Assembly (NCBI RefSeq): GCF_004123835.1
Contig: NZ_MZMU01000012.1
Coordinates: 372,001 to 436,000, forward strand
Direction of reading: 5' to 3'
Length of the DNA stretch: 64,000 nt
Source of the DNA: Rhizobium leguminosarum
GTDB taxonomy: Bacteria > Pseudomonadota > Alphaproteobacteria > Rhizobiales > Rhizobiaceae
Numbering within the stretch: the first letter of the stretch is position 1; the number at the start of each line of letters is the position of its first letter. The notes under the pieces were generated by a model that ran no database searches, was not told the origin of the DNA, and was given only the letters and a program-made list of their open reading frames with translations. A program made the position numbers and the translations under genes. This document shows positions 7,699-15,843 of this stretch, piece by piece.

Positions 7699-7746
7699 TA
7701 TCTTCGTGAGAAGATATATCCTCAAAACTGTCTTCCTGTCAAGATA
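7699..7746. promoter_or_regulatory. Double operator between cupin gene and marR-type gene
   Basis: There is a perfect inverted repeat TATCTTC-GTGA-GAAGATA at 7699-7716. A second, imperfect copy TGTCTTC-CTGT-CAAGATA lies at 7729-7746, 30 bases along. Both have seven-base arms and a four-base spacer. The most likely binder is the MarR protein encoded just to the right. Confidence 0.7.
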
Positions 7747-7805
7747 TCTTCCTTGAAGTGGATGGAAGGTGTATGTCTCGGCTGTGGTGGCATATGAGGC
7801 AGAAA

Positions 7806-8357
7806 ATGACGAATGGAACTAAAGGAGACGGCTCCTACGAGGATCATGTCGACCGGCTGCGCCGGCAATGGGCGCTGGAACTGCCCGACCTCGACACTGA
7901 GCCGATGGCGATCCTGGGCCGGGCCTTTCGGCTGTCGAACCTGGTGCGCCCGAGCATTGAGGCGACCTTTGCCGATTTTGGTCTCGACCGCGGCGAATTC
8001 GACGTGATCGCAACGCTTCGCCGTTCCGGACCGCCTTATCGGTTGACCCCGACAGACATGTATTCGGCTTTGATGATCTCCTCGGGAGGCCTGACCCACA
8101 GGCTCGACCGGCTGGAGAAGGCGGGCCTGATCCGCCGGGAGAAATCACCGCGTGACGGGCGCAGCGTATTGGTGGCATTGAGCGAGGCGGGCGCGGCACT
8201 CGCCGAAAAGGCCTTCCGCACCGACATGGCGAGCGAATCTTCGTTTCTGCAGGCTCTTGACGGAAAGGAGCGCGAGGCGCTCGCGGCGCTGCTGCGCAAG
8301 CTGATCGCCGGAATTGAAAATGAGCAGGCGCAGGGAGAGGACGAGAACGGGGGCTGA
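7806..8357 (+). CDS. MarR-family transcriptional regulator
   Basis: A winged-helix regulator of about 183 residues. The core runs from MAILGRAFRLSNLVRPSIEATFADFGL through the recognition region (TPTDMYSALMISSGGLTHRLDRLEKAGLIRR) to the wing (SPRDGRSVLVALSEAG). I chose ATG 7806 with GAGG at 7796-7799; in-frame starts at 7758 (GTG) and 7794 also exist. It is divergent from the cupin/VOC genes and sits beside two matching inverted repeats. By family rule it is a ligand-released repressor of itself and its neighbours. No ligand is indicated. Confidence 0.88.
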   Translation: MTNGTKGDGSYEDHVDRLRRQWALELPDLDTEPMAILGRAFRLSNLVRPSIEATFADFGLDRGEFDVIATLRRSGPPYRLTPTDMYSALMISSGGLTHRLDRLEKAGLIRREKSPRDGRSVLVALSEAGAALAEKAFRTDMASESSFLQALDGKEREALAALLRKLIAGIENEQAQGEDENGG

Positions 8358-8413
8358 GGGAGATCGGAGCCCGCATCGCCGTTCAGGCAGCAACACGCTG
8401 CTTTTGCAGCTCA

Positions 8414-8448
8414 TTTACATCGTGCCGGTTTTCGGATATGATATGTCC
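8414..8448 (+). promoter_or_regulatory. Promoter with overlapping operator for the rrf2-type gene
   Basis: TTTACA at 8414-8419, a 17-base spacer and TATGAT at 8437-8442 form a strong sigma70-type promoter. An inverted repeat GGATAT-GAT-ATGTCC (8434-8448, one mismatch) covers the -10 element. That is where an autorepressor would bind. Confidence 0.65.
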
Positions 8449-8489
8449 TTAATTCCATTGGCAGAACCAACCATCATACGAGTTGCCGA

Positions 8490-8978
8490 ATGATCCTGAA
8501 AAGCCAGGTCGAGTGGGCGCTTCACTGCTGCGCCATTCTCGCGGGCCTGCCAGAGGGCAGGTATCTTTCCACCAAGGCGCTTGCCGAGCTTCATGGTCTG
8601 CCGAAGGAATATCTCTCCAAAGCACTGCAGAGCCTTTCGCAGGCATCGCTGGTCGAGACCACGCTCGGTCCGAGTGGCGGCTACAGGCTTGCCAAGACCC
8701 CCTCGGATATCAACTTTCTCGAGATCGTCGAGGCGGTCGAGGGGAAGGCCCGCAGCTTCACCTGTACGAACATCCGGGCGAACAATCCCTGCCGGCCGCA
8801 AGGATACTGCGACAGCAAGCCATGCGCGGTGGCGCGCATCATGTGGGAGGCCGACGAGGCCTGGCGTGATACGCTGAGGCGCGTCCGGCTTTCCGATCTG
8901 GTCGGCACCTTGTCCGAGGAAGTGCCGGCCGACATTTGGCGCAGCACGTTCGAATGGGTGCTCAAGCGCGCTGGCTGA
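8490..8978 (+). CDS. Rrf2-family transcriptional regulator
   Basis: A 162-residue Rrf2 protein. The winged helix lies in residues 1-75, with KALAELHGLPKEYLSKALQSLSQASLVETTLGPSGGYRLAK. A C-terminal half follows with several cysteines (CTNIRANNPCRPQGYCDSKPC). The spacing is not that of IscR, but a cluster or redox-sensing role is possible. No partner operon is adjacent downstream; the next gene is convergent. Its promoter carries an inverted repeat over the -10, which suggests autoregulation. Confidence 0.88.
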   Translation: MILKSQVEWALHCCAILAGLPEGRYLSTKALAELHGLPKEYLSKALQSLSQASLVETTLGPSGGYRLAKTPSDINFLEIVEAVEGKARSFTCTNIRANNPCRPQGYCDSKPCAVARIMWEADEAWRDTLRRVRLSDLVGTLSEEVPADIWRSTFEWVLKRAG

Positions 8979-8993
8979 GCGGGGCGCCGATCT

Positions 8994-10475
8994 CTACGCC
9001 TTGAAAATGGTTCTGATGGTCTTCAGGATGGCATGCGCACTGCGGGCATGTTCGGGAGGCAAGGAGGCGCCGTTGCGGAAACGCTCGGCGCGGCTGGCGA
9101 GGTGGTCGGCGATTTCTTCCGCCAGCGCCGGGCGTTCGCTTAGCAGCGGCGCGAAGGCCTCCTGATCGATCTCATAGGCGGTCACGGGGGTCAGAGCCTC
9201 CAGGGTGCAGACTTCCTGCATGCCGGCGAGCAGTCCGGTCTCTCCAAAAAAATCGCCCGGCGCGAGCCGTCCGCGTTCCTCGCCTGCGTTCCGCGCCGCG
9301 ATGATGCCGGCGCGTACCATCATCAGTGAGGGGAGCATTTCGTCCTCCCGCACGATCACATCGCCTTTGCGGAACTCCCGGACAGTCGTGGTTTCGGCGA
9401 GCCTGCGCTTCTCATCTGATGTCAGCGTTGTAAAGACCGGAATGGCCTCGATCAGGGCAAGCGGCGTTACGCTCGGCGGCTTTGCGCTTTCTTCTGTCGG
9501 CAGATCGGCGGTCAGCACCGTCGCCGACGGCGGAATGGCCAGCAGCAGGCCGGCGGATTTGCAGTGGCGATAGACGAGATCGAGCACCTCGTTTCGCGCC
9601 GGCACCCGCTGGCTCGGGCTCGTCACCCGAAACTGCAGCTCGACCTCAAGCGCCGTGGCATCCAGCCCCTTGAGTGCTACGACCGGCGGCGGCTCGCGCA
9701 CGATCGAATTGCAGCTCGCAAGCGCCGTTGCCATGACTTGGCGGACCGATGCCGGCATCCGCGTCGGGGCGATGCGGATGGTGAGGATCAAGAGATGGGT
9801 CTCGTCCGGCCGGCTTACATTCGTCAGGCCGAGCTTTGCCAGAAAACTGTTCGGCAGAACGACGATATTGTTTGCGCTGGTCAGGATGTGCGTCGCGCGC
9901 CAATTGCTTTCGACGACGCGCCCCTCTGTGCCGTCGCTGAGAAGGATCCAGTCACCGATGATGTATGGCCGGCCGAGCGTCAGGGCGATGCCGGAGAAGA
10001 CGTCAGCGAGCGTGTTCTGCAGCGCCAGGCCGAGAATGATGGCGACCACGCCCGAGGTTGCGACGAGGGTTCCGATCGGCACGCCGAAGACGAAGGCCAG
10101 AACCGACAGGGCCATGCCGATATAGACGACGCCGATGACCAGATCCTGGAGCAGGCGAGCCTCTCGCGGACTGCCCTCCAGCACCAGATAGAGCCTGATG
10201 AAACCGATGACAGCCCATGCCAGATGGATCCACCAGAGCGTTTTTGCGACGATGACGAGCAGGGCCTGCGGATCTTCCGAGCCATATCCCTGAAACCGAT
10301 GAGGTTCGATGCCGCTGCCGACGAGGATCAGCGTCATCACACCAAAGAACAGGATCTGCACCACCAGCCGCGTCGTCGGCCGCTGCCGGGAAAGCAGATG
10401 CCAGACGACGATGCCGGCGAAGCCGACTGTTATCAGCGATATCAGCGGCTTGCCGAAGAGCGCGTCGTAGATCAT
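8994..10475 (-). CDS. MscS-type mechanosensitive channel with C-terminal cyclic-nucleotide-binding domain
   Basis: A 493-residue protein. Four membrane helices precede the pore helix (residues about 1-145). The MscS core follows, with the pore-lining TSGVVAIILGLALQNTLADVFSG and the beta domain starting GRPYIIGDWI. Residues about 345-470 form a cNMP-binding beta roll (FRKGDVIVREDEMLPSLMMVRAG and the PGDFFGETGLLAGM phosphate-binding cassette, though the usual Arg after GE is not obvious). Channels of this plan are thought to couple a ligand to gating. It stands alone, convergent with the rrf2 gene. Confidence 0.9.
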   Translation of the reverse strand: MIYDALFGKPLISLITVGFAGIVVWHLLSRQRPTTRLVVQILFFGVMTLILVGSGIEPHRFQGYGSEDPQALLVIVAKTLWWIHLAWAVIGFIRLYLVLEGSPREARLLQDLVIGVVYIGMALSVLAFVFGVPIGTLVATSGVVAIILGLALQNTLADVFSGIALTLGRPYIIGDWILLSDGTEGRVVESNWRATHILTSANNIVVLPNSFLAKLGLTNVSRPDETHLLILTIRIAPTRMPASVRQVMATALASCNSIVREPPPVVALKGLDATALEVELQFRVTSPSQRVPARNEVLDLVYRHCKSAGLLLAIPPSATVLTADLPTEESAKPPSVTPLALIEAIPVFTTLTSDEKRRLAETTTVREFRKGDVIVREDEMLPSLMMVRAGIIAARNAGEERGRLAPGDFFGETGLLAGMQEVCTLEALTPVTAYEIDQEAFAPLLSERPALAEEIADHLASRAERFRNGASLPPEHARSAHAILKTIRTIFKA

Positions 10476-10572
10476 CTCTCTCTGTCTCCGGAAGGGGCGG
10501 GCGGCACATGATTCAGCATCTCGGCCGCCCGCGCAAGCATCGGAGCTTCGCGCGGACGGCAGGAGTGAACTG

Positions 10573-10989
10573 TCACTTCTGGAGCGGATAGGTCAGCTCT
10601 TTCTGGTCGGTGTCTACGACGAAGACGGCGAGCAGGCGGGCGGGCTTGGTCTCGCTGCCATTGGCGCTGACGCCATGGCGGTCGCCCGGCATTTCGGAGA
10701 AGCTCTCCCCGGCCTTATAGACCTTGACCGGGTCGTCATTGACCTGGCTGCGGATCGACCCTTCGAGCACGGTGGCGTAGATGAAGGCCGAGTCCGGATG
10801 GGTGTGGCCTTCGGAGAAGCCGCCCGGACCATATTCGACGAGCACGCCCTTAATGCTCTTGCCTGGCACGTTCGGAAGTTCGTGCTCATAAACGAGCGTG
10901 ACCTTCGCAGCCTTGCTGCTGTCATGTGCGGCCACGCCGGTGGCGGCCAGAAGGGCGAGGGCGGCGGCGAGGAATGATTTTTTGATCAT
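10573..10989 (-). CDS. Secreted cupin-domain protein
   Basis: A 138-residue protein with a signal peptide (residues 1-21, ending GVAAH) and a single cupin barrel: GGFSEGHTHPDSAFIYATVLEGSI, then a KAGESFSEMPGDRHGVSAN second motif. So it should be periplasmic and may bind a metal. GGAGA precedes ATG 10989. It is the last gene of a set of three on this strand with an SDR protein and an AhpD-like protein; a divergent LysR regulator stands at the other end. Confidence 0.85.
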   Translation of the reverse strand: MIKKSFLAAALALLAATGVAAHDSSKAAKVTLVYEHELPNVPGKSIKGVLVEYGPGGFSEGHTHPDSAFIYATVLEGSIRSQVNDDPVKVYKAGESFSEMPGDRHGVSANGSETKPARLLAVFVVDTDQKELTYPLQK

Positions 10990-11055
10990 CGGAATCTCCT
11001 TGGATCTGGATGGGGAGGACGCGCCCAAGCGGCCGCGTCCTGAGGGCAAGTGAAA

Positions 11056-11811
11056 TCACTTCGGCTGGGCGGACTTTGCGAACCATTGCTCGAAGGTGAT
11101 CGAGCCGAGCCGCGGATTGGCGTCGGAGACGAGCGATTGGTCGTTGAGCCTTGCGCCGAAATATCTCGCTTCGGCGTCGACCTCGACGGTGCGCGGGTCT
11201 TTCATCGCCTTCAGATAACGGGCGACGAGCTCGCTGAGGCGGGCCCGTTCGGGACCTGATATCTCGACCGTCGTATTGGCGGGGGGGTCGAGCGCCACAT
11301 CAGCCATGGCGTCGGCGACGTCGTCGGAAGCGATCGGCTGCACATGGACCGGCGACAGGTGGACCGTCTGGCCGACCGTGCCGGATTGGGCGATGCCGTT
11401 CAGGAATTCCATGAACTGCGTCGAATGCACGATGGTATAGGGAATGCCCGACGCCTTGATCAGCTTTTCCTGGGCAAGCTTGCCGCGGAAATAGCCGCTT
11501 TCCTGCAGGCGCTCGGTGCCGACGACGGAGAGCGCGATATGGTGCTTGACGCCGGCGAGTTTTTCGGCGGCGAGTAGATTGCGACCCGAGGTCTCGAAAA
11601 ATTCGAGCACGGCCTTATCCTCGAAGGACGGCGAATTGGCGAGGTCGAGCACGACTTCGGCGCCCGAGAGCGCCTCTGCCAGCCCTTCTCCGGTGATCGT
11701 GTTGACGCCGGAGTTCGGCGATGCGGCAATCACGTCATGGCCGCGTTTGCGCAGGCGTTCGACAGTCTTCGAACCGATGAGGCCGGTTCCGCCGATGACA
11801 ACGATTTTCAT
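11056..11811 (-). CDS. Atypical SDR-family NAD(P)-binding protein
   Basis: A 251-residue protein beginning MKIVVIGGTGLIGSKTVERL, the GxxGxxG nucleotide loop of NmrA/NAD(P)H-binding atypical short-chain dehydrogenases. The catalytic YxxxK of classical SDRs is not evident, as is normal for this group, which often acts as redox sensors or quinone reductases. ATG 11811 is taken because the Rossmann strand starts there; an earlier in-frame start adds only a poorly conserved 13 residues. It lies between the AhpD-like gene and the cupin gene on the same strand. Confidence 0.85.
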   Translation of the reverse strand: MKIVVIGGTGLIGSKTVERLRKRGHDVIAASPNSGVNTITGEGLAEALSGAEVVLDLANSPSFEDKAVLEFFETSGRNLLAAEKLAGVKHHIALSVVGTERLQESGYFRGKLAQEKLIKASGIPYTIVHSTQFMEFLNGIAQSGTVGQTVHLSPVHVQPIASDDVADAMADVALDPPANTTVEISGPERARLSELVARYLKAMKDPRTVEVDAEARYFGARLNDQSLVSDANPRLGSITFEQWFAKSAQPK

Positions 11812-11879
11812 AACGGATCTCCGTTCGCTGCCGGAGTGCGGCAGCGTCAAAGTTGAATCTTCTCAAGGAATTGCGAGGG

Positions 11880-12359
11880 TTAGTTCAGGCCTGCCTTGTC
11901 GAGGCCGTAGGCCTTGTCGGCCGAGCCGGGCACTGTCTTGAAGCCGACATTGACGCGGTTCCAGGCATTGATCGCCATGACGACGAAGGTCAGGTCCGAG
12001 ATTTCCTTCTCGGAAAGCTGGCCGCGCACCCGTTCGTAAATCTCGTCGGGAATGCCGCCTTCGGGAAGCTTGGTCAGTGCTTCGGTCCAGGCAAGGGCTG
12101 CACGCTCGCGGGGAACGAACAGGTTCGATTCCCGCCAGATGGCGACGTGGTAAAGCCGCAGTTCCGTCTCGCCGTGGATCTTGGCCTGCTTCACATGCAT
12201 ATCGAGGCAAAAGCCGCATCCATTGATCTGCGAGGCGCGGATCTCGACGAGGGCCTGCAGCTTCTCGTCGATCACGCTGCTCTTCAGCGCCATGCTGAAT
12301 TCCATGAATTTCTTGAAAAGCTCGGGGGACTGCTGGGCGTAGTTCAGTCGCTGGGTCAT
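11880..12359 (-). CDS. Carboxymuconolactone decarboxylase / AhpD-like protein
   Basis: A 159-residue all-helical protein with the redox motif of the AhpD-like branch: ASQINGCGFCLDMHVKQAK, with C-G-F-C near residue 55 and the His six residues after. In AhpD these residues reduce peroxides; many homologues have no proven reaction. A GGAGA site fixes ATG 12359. It is first in the operon AhpD-like, SDR, secreted cupin, and divergent from a LysR regulator across an inverted repeat. The group has the look of an electrophile or oxidant defence module, which is inference. Confidence 0.88.
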   Translation of the reverse strand: MTQRLNYAQQSPELFKKFMEFSMALKSSVIDEKLQALVEIRASQINGCGFCLDMHVKQAKIHGETELRLYHVAIWRESNLFVPRERAALAWTEALTKLPEGGIPDEIYERVRGQLSEKEISDLTFVVMAINAWNRVNVGFKTVPGSADKAYGLDKAGLN

Positions 12360-12372
12360 ATGTCTCTCCTTC

Positions 12373-12418
12373 AATTAAGGATATTAAGTATCCTTATGGA
12401 TAAAAGATATCCTTAATT
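12373..12418. promoter_or_regulatory. Large operator between ahpD-like and lysR-type genes
   Basis: Perfect 12-base arms AATTAAGGATAT (12373-12384) and ATATCCTTAATT (12407-12418) are separated by 22 bases. Inside lies a further half site TATCCTT next to the first arm. The repeated AAGGATA unit in an AT-rich patch is a good candidate for the binding site of a local regulator. Confidence 0.7.
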
Positions 12419-12489
12419 GCTGGACTGTAAAGTCATTCTCGCTTAGTTTGGCTGCATAAGGCCTATGCACAAAAGTATGAGGGGCAGGG

Positions 12490-13413
12490 ATGGATATCGT
12501 TTCGGCATTGCGGACCTTTCAGCGCGTCGTGGAGACGGGTTCGTTCTCGGCGGCGGCGCACGATCTCAACGTGACGCAGCCGGCGGTCTCGCGACAGGTC
12601 GCAGCCCTCGAGGGCCATTTCAACACCCGCCTCCTGCATCGCACGACGAGCGGCCTGTCGCTGACGGCAGAGGGGGAGCGGATGCTGCCGATGGCGCTGC
12701 GGATTCTCGAAGCGGTTGAGGAGCTTGGCGATGCGGCCGGATCGGACGGCGCCATGGCCTCGGGAAAGGTCAGGCTCAGCGTTCCAGCACCACTCGGCCT
12801 CTATCTCAGCGAGCGGCTCGGCGATCTTCTCGCCGCCCATCCGAAGCTCTCGGTCGAACTCATCTTCAGGGAGCAGGGCTCGGATATGATCGAGGAGCGC
12901 CTGGATCTCGAAGTGCGCTTGGGCCAGGTCGCCGACAGCAGCCTCGTCTGCCGGCGGATCGGCTGGACGACCGCCTTCCTCGTTGCAGCTCCCGCCTATC
13001 TCGCGCGCAGGGCGGCTCCCCGCGCACCGAAGGAGATCAAGGACCATGAATGCCTGTGTTACAACAGGGCAGGCGAGGCCAATACCTGGTCCTTCTCGAA
13101 CGGTTCGGAAGACATATCGGTCCGGATCTCGCCGCGGTTGACCGCCTGCAATGCCGTCGCCATTCACCGGGCAGCCCTTGCTGGAGCGGGTCTTGCGGTG
13201 CTTTCGCACATCATCGCAATGCCCGATATCGCCGCCGGCCGGCTGGTCCCCGTGATGAAGGATTTCCAGCCGAGCCGGCTGCCGGTTACCGTCGTCTATC
13301 CCTCGCGGCGCAACATGCCGCTGCGCGTCAAGACGGTTCTGGATTTTCTCACCGACGCTATGGGGCAGGACCCGTCGATGTGCGCGAGCGGCGCGGACCG
13401 GCAGTGGAACTGA
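12490..13413 (+). CDS. LysR-family transcriptional regulator
   Basis: A 307-residue regulator. The N-terminal HTH is MDIVSALRTFQRVVETGSFSAAAHDLNVTQPAVSRQVAALEGHFNTRLLHRTTSGLSLTAEG (residues 1-63), followed by a periplasmic-binding-like effector domain from about residue 92. It is divergent from the AhpD-like/SDR/cupin set, the classical layout of a LysR regulator and its target. The 130-base gap holds a 12-base perfect inverted repeat. The effector is unknown. Confidence 0.9.
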   Translation: MDIVSALRTFQRVVETGSFSAAAHDLNVTQPAVSRQVAALEGHFNTRLLHRTTSGLSLTAEGERMLPMALRILEAVEELGDAAGSDGAMASGKVRLSVPAPLGLYLSERLGDLLAAHPKLSVELIFREQGSDMIEERLDLEVRLGQVADSSLVCRRIGWTTAFLVAAPAYLARRAAPRAPKEIKDHECLCYNRAGEANTWSFSNGSEDISVRISPRLTACNAVAIHRAALAGAGLAVLSHIIAMPDIAAGRLVPVMKDFQPSRLPVTVVYPSRRNMPLRVKTVLDFLTDAMGQDPSMCASGADRQWN

Positions 13414-13486
13414 TGATCGTCCGGCCGGGCGATTTGCCGTTTTCCGCCTTGCCTAAATCCCGCGAATCCTGCCAAGTCCTGCGATC

Positions 13487-14614
13487 ATGCAATTTGCGCC
13501 GCAACAAGATGAAGCCCTGAAGGCTGTTTCGAAATGGCTGAAGGAAGGGCGCTCGCCGCTCTTTCGCCTGTTCGGCTATGCCGGAACGGGAAAGACGACG
13601 CTTGCCAAGCATTTTGCCGAAAATGTCGATGGCGACGTGCTGTTTGCCGCCTTCACCGGCAAGGCGGCGCAGGTGCTGCGCTCACGCGGCGCCTCCAACG
13701 CCCGGACGATCCATTCGCTGATCTACCGGCCGCGCGGTGAGGAGGCGGTGGAAGACGAGGAAACAGGCAAGACCTCGATCGCGCCGATGTTTTCGATCAA
13801 CCGGCAAAGCCCGGTCGCGAAGGCGGCGCTGATCATCGTCGACGAATGCTCGATGGTGGACGAGGCGCTCGGCAAGGATCTGATGAGCTTCGGCACGCCG
13901 ATCCTGGTGCTCGGTGATCCCGGCCAGCTGCCGCCGGTCACAGGCGGCGGCTACTTCACCAATCAGGATCCGGACTATCTGCTCACCGATATCCACCGGC
14001 AGGCGCGCGACAATCCGATCATCAAGCTCGCCATGCAGGTGCGCGAAGGCAATGAGGTGATGTATGGTGATTACGGCACGGCTAAGGTGATCTCGAAGAA
14101 CGAGGTGACGCAGCAGCTGGTGCTCGATGCCGATCAGGTGCTCGTCGGCACCAACCGCACGCGGCGGCGCTACAATCAGCGCCTGCGTGAGTTGAAAGGC
14201 TTCAATGCCGATTATCCGCAGACCGGCGACAAGCTCGTCTGCCTGCGGAACGATCCGGCCAAGGGCTTGCTCAACGGTTCGCTCTGGCAGGTGATGACCT
14301 CGTCGAAGGAAACGACGAAGCCCGGCATCAATCTGCTCGTCCGGCCAGAGGATGACGACATGGACCGGGGAGCTGCCAAGATCAAACTGCTGAAGCAGGC
14401 CTTCGAGGATGTCGAGGGCGAGATTCCCTGGAACACCCGCAAACGCTACGACGAGTTCGACTATGGCTATGCGCTGACCGTTCACAAGGCGCAGGGTTCG
14501 CAATGGAACGATGTCGTGCTCTTCGACGAGAGCTGGGCGTTTCGCGATACCCGCGAACGCTGGCTCTATACCGCGATCACGCGCGCGGCGGAGACGCTGA
14601 CGATCGTCCGCTAA
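13487..14614 (+). CDS. ATP-dependent RecD-like DNA helicase
   Basis: A 375-residue single-chain helicase of superfamily 1B. Walker A is GYAGTGKTT at residues 30-38 and Walker B is IIVDECSMVDE near 118-128. The motif III segment reads LGDPGQLPPV, and the C-terminal UvrD-like part carries YALTVHKAQGSQW. It lacks the long N-terminal domain of true RecD, so it is a short RecD2-like or Dda-like enzyme. It likely acts in DNA repair or replication-fork processing. It stands alone, with about 70 bases after the lysR gene. Confidence 0.9.
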   Translation: MQFAPQQDEALKAVSKWLKEGRSPLFRLFGYAGTGKTTLAKHFAENVDGDVLFAAFTGKAAQVLRSRGASNARTIHSLIYRPRGEEAVEDEETGKTSIAPMFSINRQSPVAKAALIIVDECSMVDEALGKDLMSFGTPILVLGDPGQLPPVTGGGYFTNQDPDYLLTDIHRQARDNPIIKLAMQVREGNEVMYGDYGTAKVISKNEVTQQLVLDADQVLVGTNRTRRRYNQRLRELKGFNADYPQTGDKLVCLRNDPAKGLLNGSLWQVMTSSKETTKPGINLLVRPEDDDMDRGAAKIKLLKQAFEDVEGEIPWNTRKRYDEFDYGYALTVHKAQGSQWNDVVLFDESWAFRDTRERWLYTAITRAAETLTIVR

Positions 14615-14700
14615 TCCCAGTCGCACCCACGACTAGGTCGCATTCCCGATCTGGAGTGGTGAGGAAGAAACGGTGGCGGCCGTGTCTTAGGCGGGTGATA

Positions 14701-15393
14701 CTAAGCCTGCACGATGCCGAGCAGAACTGCCTTGGCGATGGCCTGGAAGCGGTTGTTGGCGCGGAATTTCAGGATAATTCCGGCTTCCAGGTCACGGGTT
14801 TCGTCATGTTTCAGGTCGAGCGCCCGGGCGATGCGCTGGGTGGAATAACCCTCGGCCATCAGTTCCAGGCAACGCCGCTCCTGTGCGGTCAGGCTTTCAC
14901 TGTCCTGATTGTCGTTCAATAGCGGCGCCTCGACGCTGCCGTCGAAATCCAGGAGGTCGCCGACCTGCTGGAGCTGACGGTGCAGCGTCGACATCTCGGC
15001 CGTCAGTTCGCGTTTGCGCACCTGCAGGGCCTCGCGGAACATCGCTTCGGCCGTTTCCTGCGAATCGGCGTTGCGGAGTTCGTCCATCAGTTCTTGGATG
15101 ACGGCGATCGGCATGCCGGTTTCGCGGCAGACTGTAATGACGGCCATGCGCATCACGTCGTCCTGGCCGTAGACCCGCATCAGGCCGATGCGGTTGGCTG
15201 AAATCAACCCTTTCTCTTCATAGAAATGCAGTGTCCTATGCGTGACGCCGAATGCGTTTGCCATGTCGGCAATGGGCACCGGACCGTCCGGTAGATCCGG
15301 CGGTAGCGCGGCCGAAGGCAGGAACCGGTATTTCGACCGGGCCTCCGAAGCGATACCGGCGGTGGCAAACAGGCGTTTGGAACCGTCTGGCAT
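14701..15393 (-). CDS. MerR-family regulator fused to a LuxR-type helix-turn-helix
   Basis: A 230-residue protein with two DNA-binding modules. Residues about 38-110 are a MerR domain (VPIADMANAFGVTHRTLHFYEEKGLISANRIGLMRVYGQDDVMRM), followed by a coiled-coil dimer helix. Residues about 165-228 form a LuxR/GerE-like helix-turn-helix (SLTAQERRCLELMAEGYSTQRIARALDL). ATG 15393 is fixed by AGGAGG. MerR proteins usually end in an effector domain, so a second DNA-binding domain there is odd. No target operon is adjacent. Confidence 0.85.
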   Translation of the reverse strand: MPDGSKRLFATAGIASEARSKYRFLPSAALPPDLPDGPVPIADMANAFGVTHRTLHFYEEKGLISANRIGLMRVYGQDDVMRMAVITVCRETGMPIAVIQELMDELRNADSQETAEAMFREALQVRKRELTAEMSTLHRQLQQVGDLLDFDGSVEAPLLNDNQDSESLTAQERRCLELMAEGYSTQRIARALDLKHDETRDLEAGIILKFRANNRFQAIAKAVLLGIVQA

Positions 15394-15843
15394 GAACCCT
15401 CCTGGGGCATGTTGTTGCACCTCATGCGGTTTTGCCAGTTGCTTCCCATGCGCGGCGAGTGGGGTTTCCTCTAGGCGTTCTTCTCAGTGGGAAAGAAGCA
15501 GTACGCGGCTACTCTACGCGATACGATGTCCACGTTATGCGTGAACGATCTTTTTTATAAGTGCTAAAAATAATCTCTTTTAAATGGGATAGCAACTTTA
15601 CCGGCATCTTTTGCCGGGTTCTTGGGTGTGTTGCACAGAAACATGTGCTGCACTGCGGGATCTCGCGGTCCTCTTCAAAGGTGACGGGATTTACTATCTG
15701 CGGTACGCGTTCGGCAAATGCTCAGCGTAATTTCGCTGCCCATCAGCGATTGGTATGGCATCCATTTGTGAATCTCGTTGGCCATCGCGGAGCACTTGGC
15801 TTAAAAGCAGGGCCTCCCATTTCCGTGACCGATGGATCTCGCC
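15394..15843. other. 450-base intergenic region before pdxJ
   Basis: I see no convincing gene. Near 15540-15600 the DNA is AT-rich. A small hairpin CCGGCA-TCTTT-TGCCGG lies at 15601-15617. It holds the promoters of the MerR-LuxR gene and pdxJ, but I could not place either with confidence. Confidence 0.4.
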
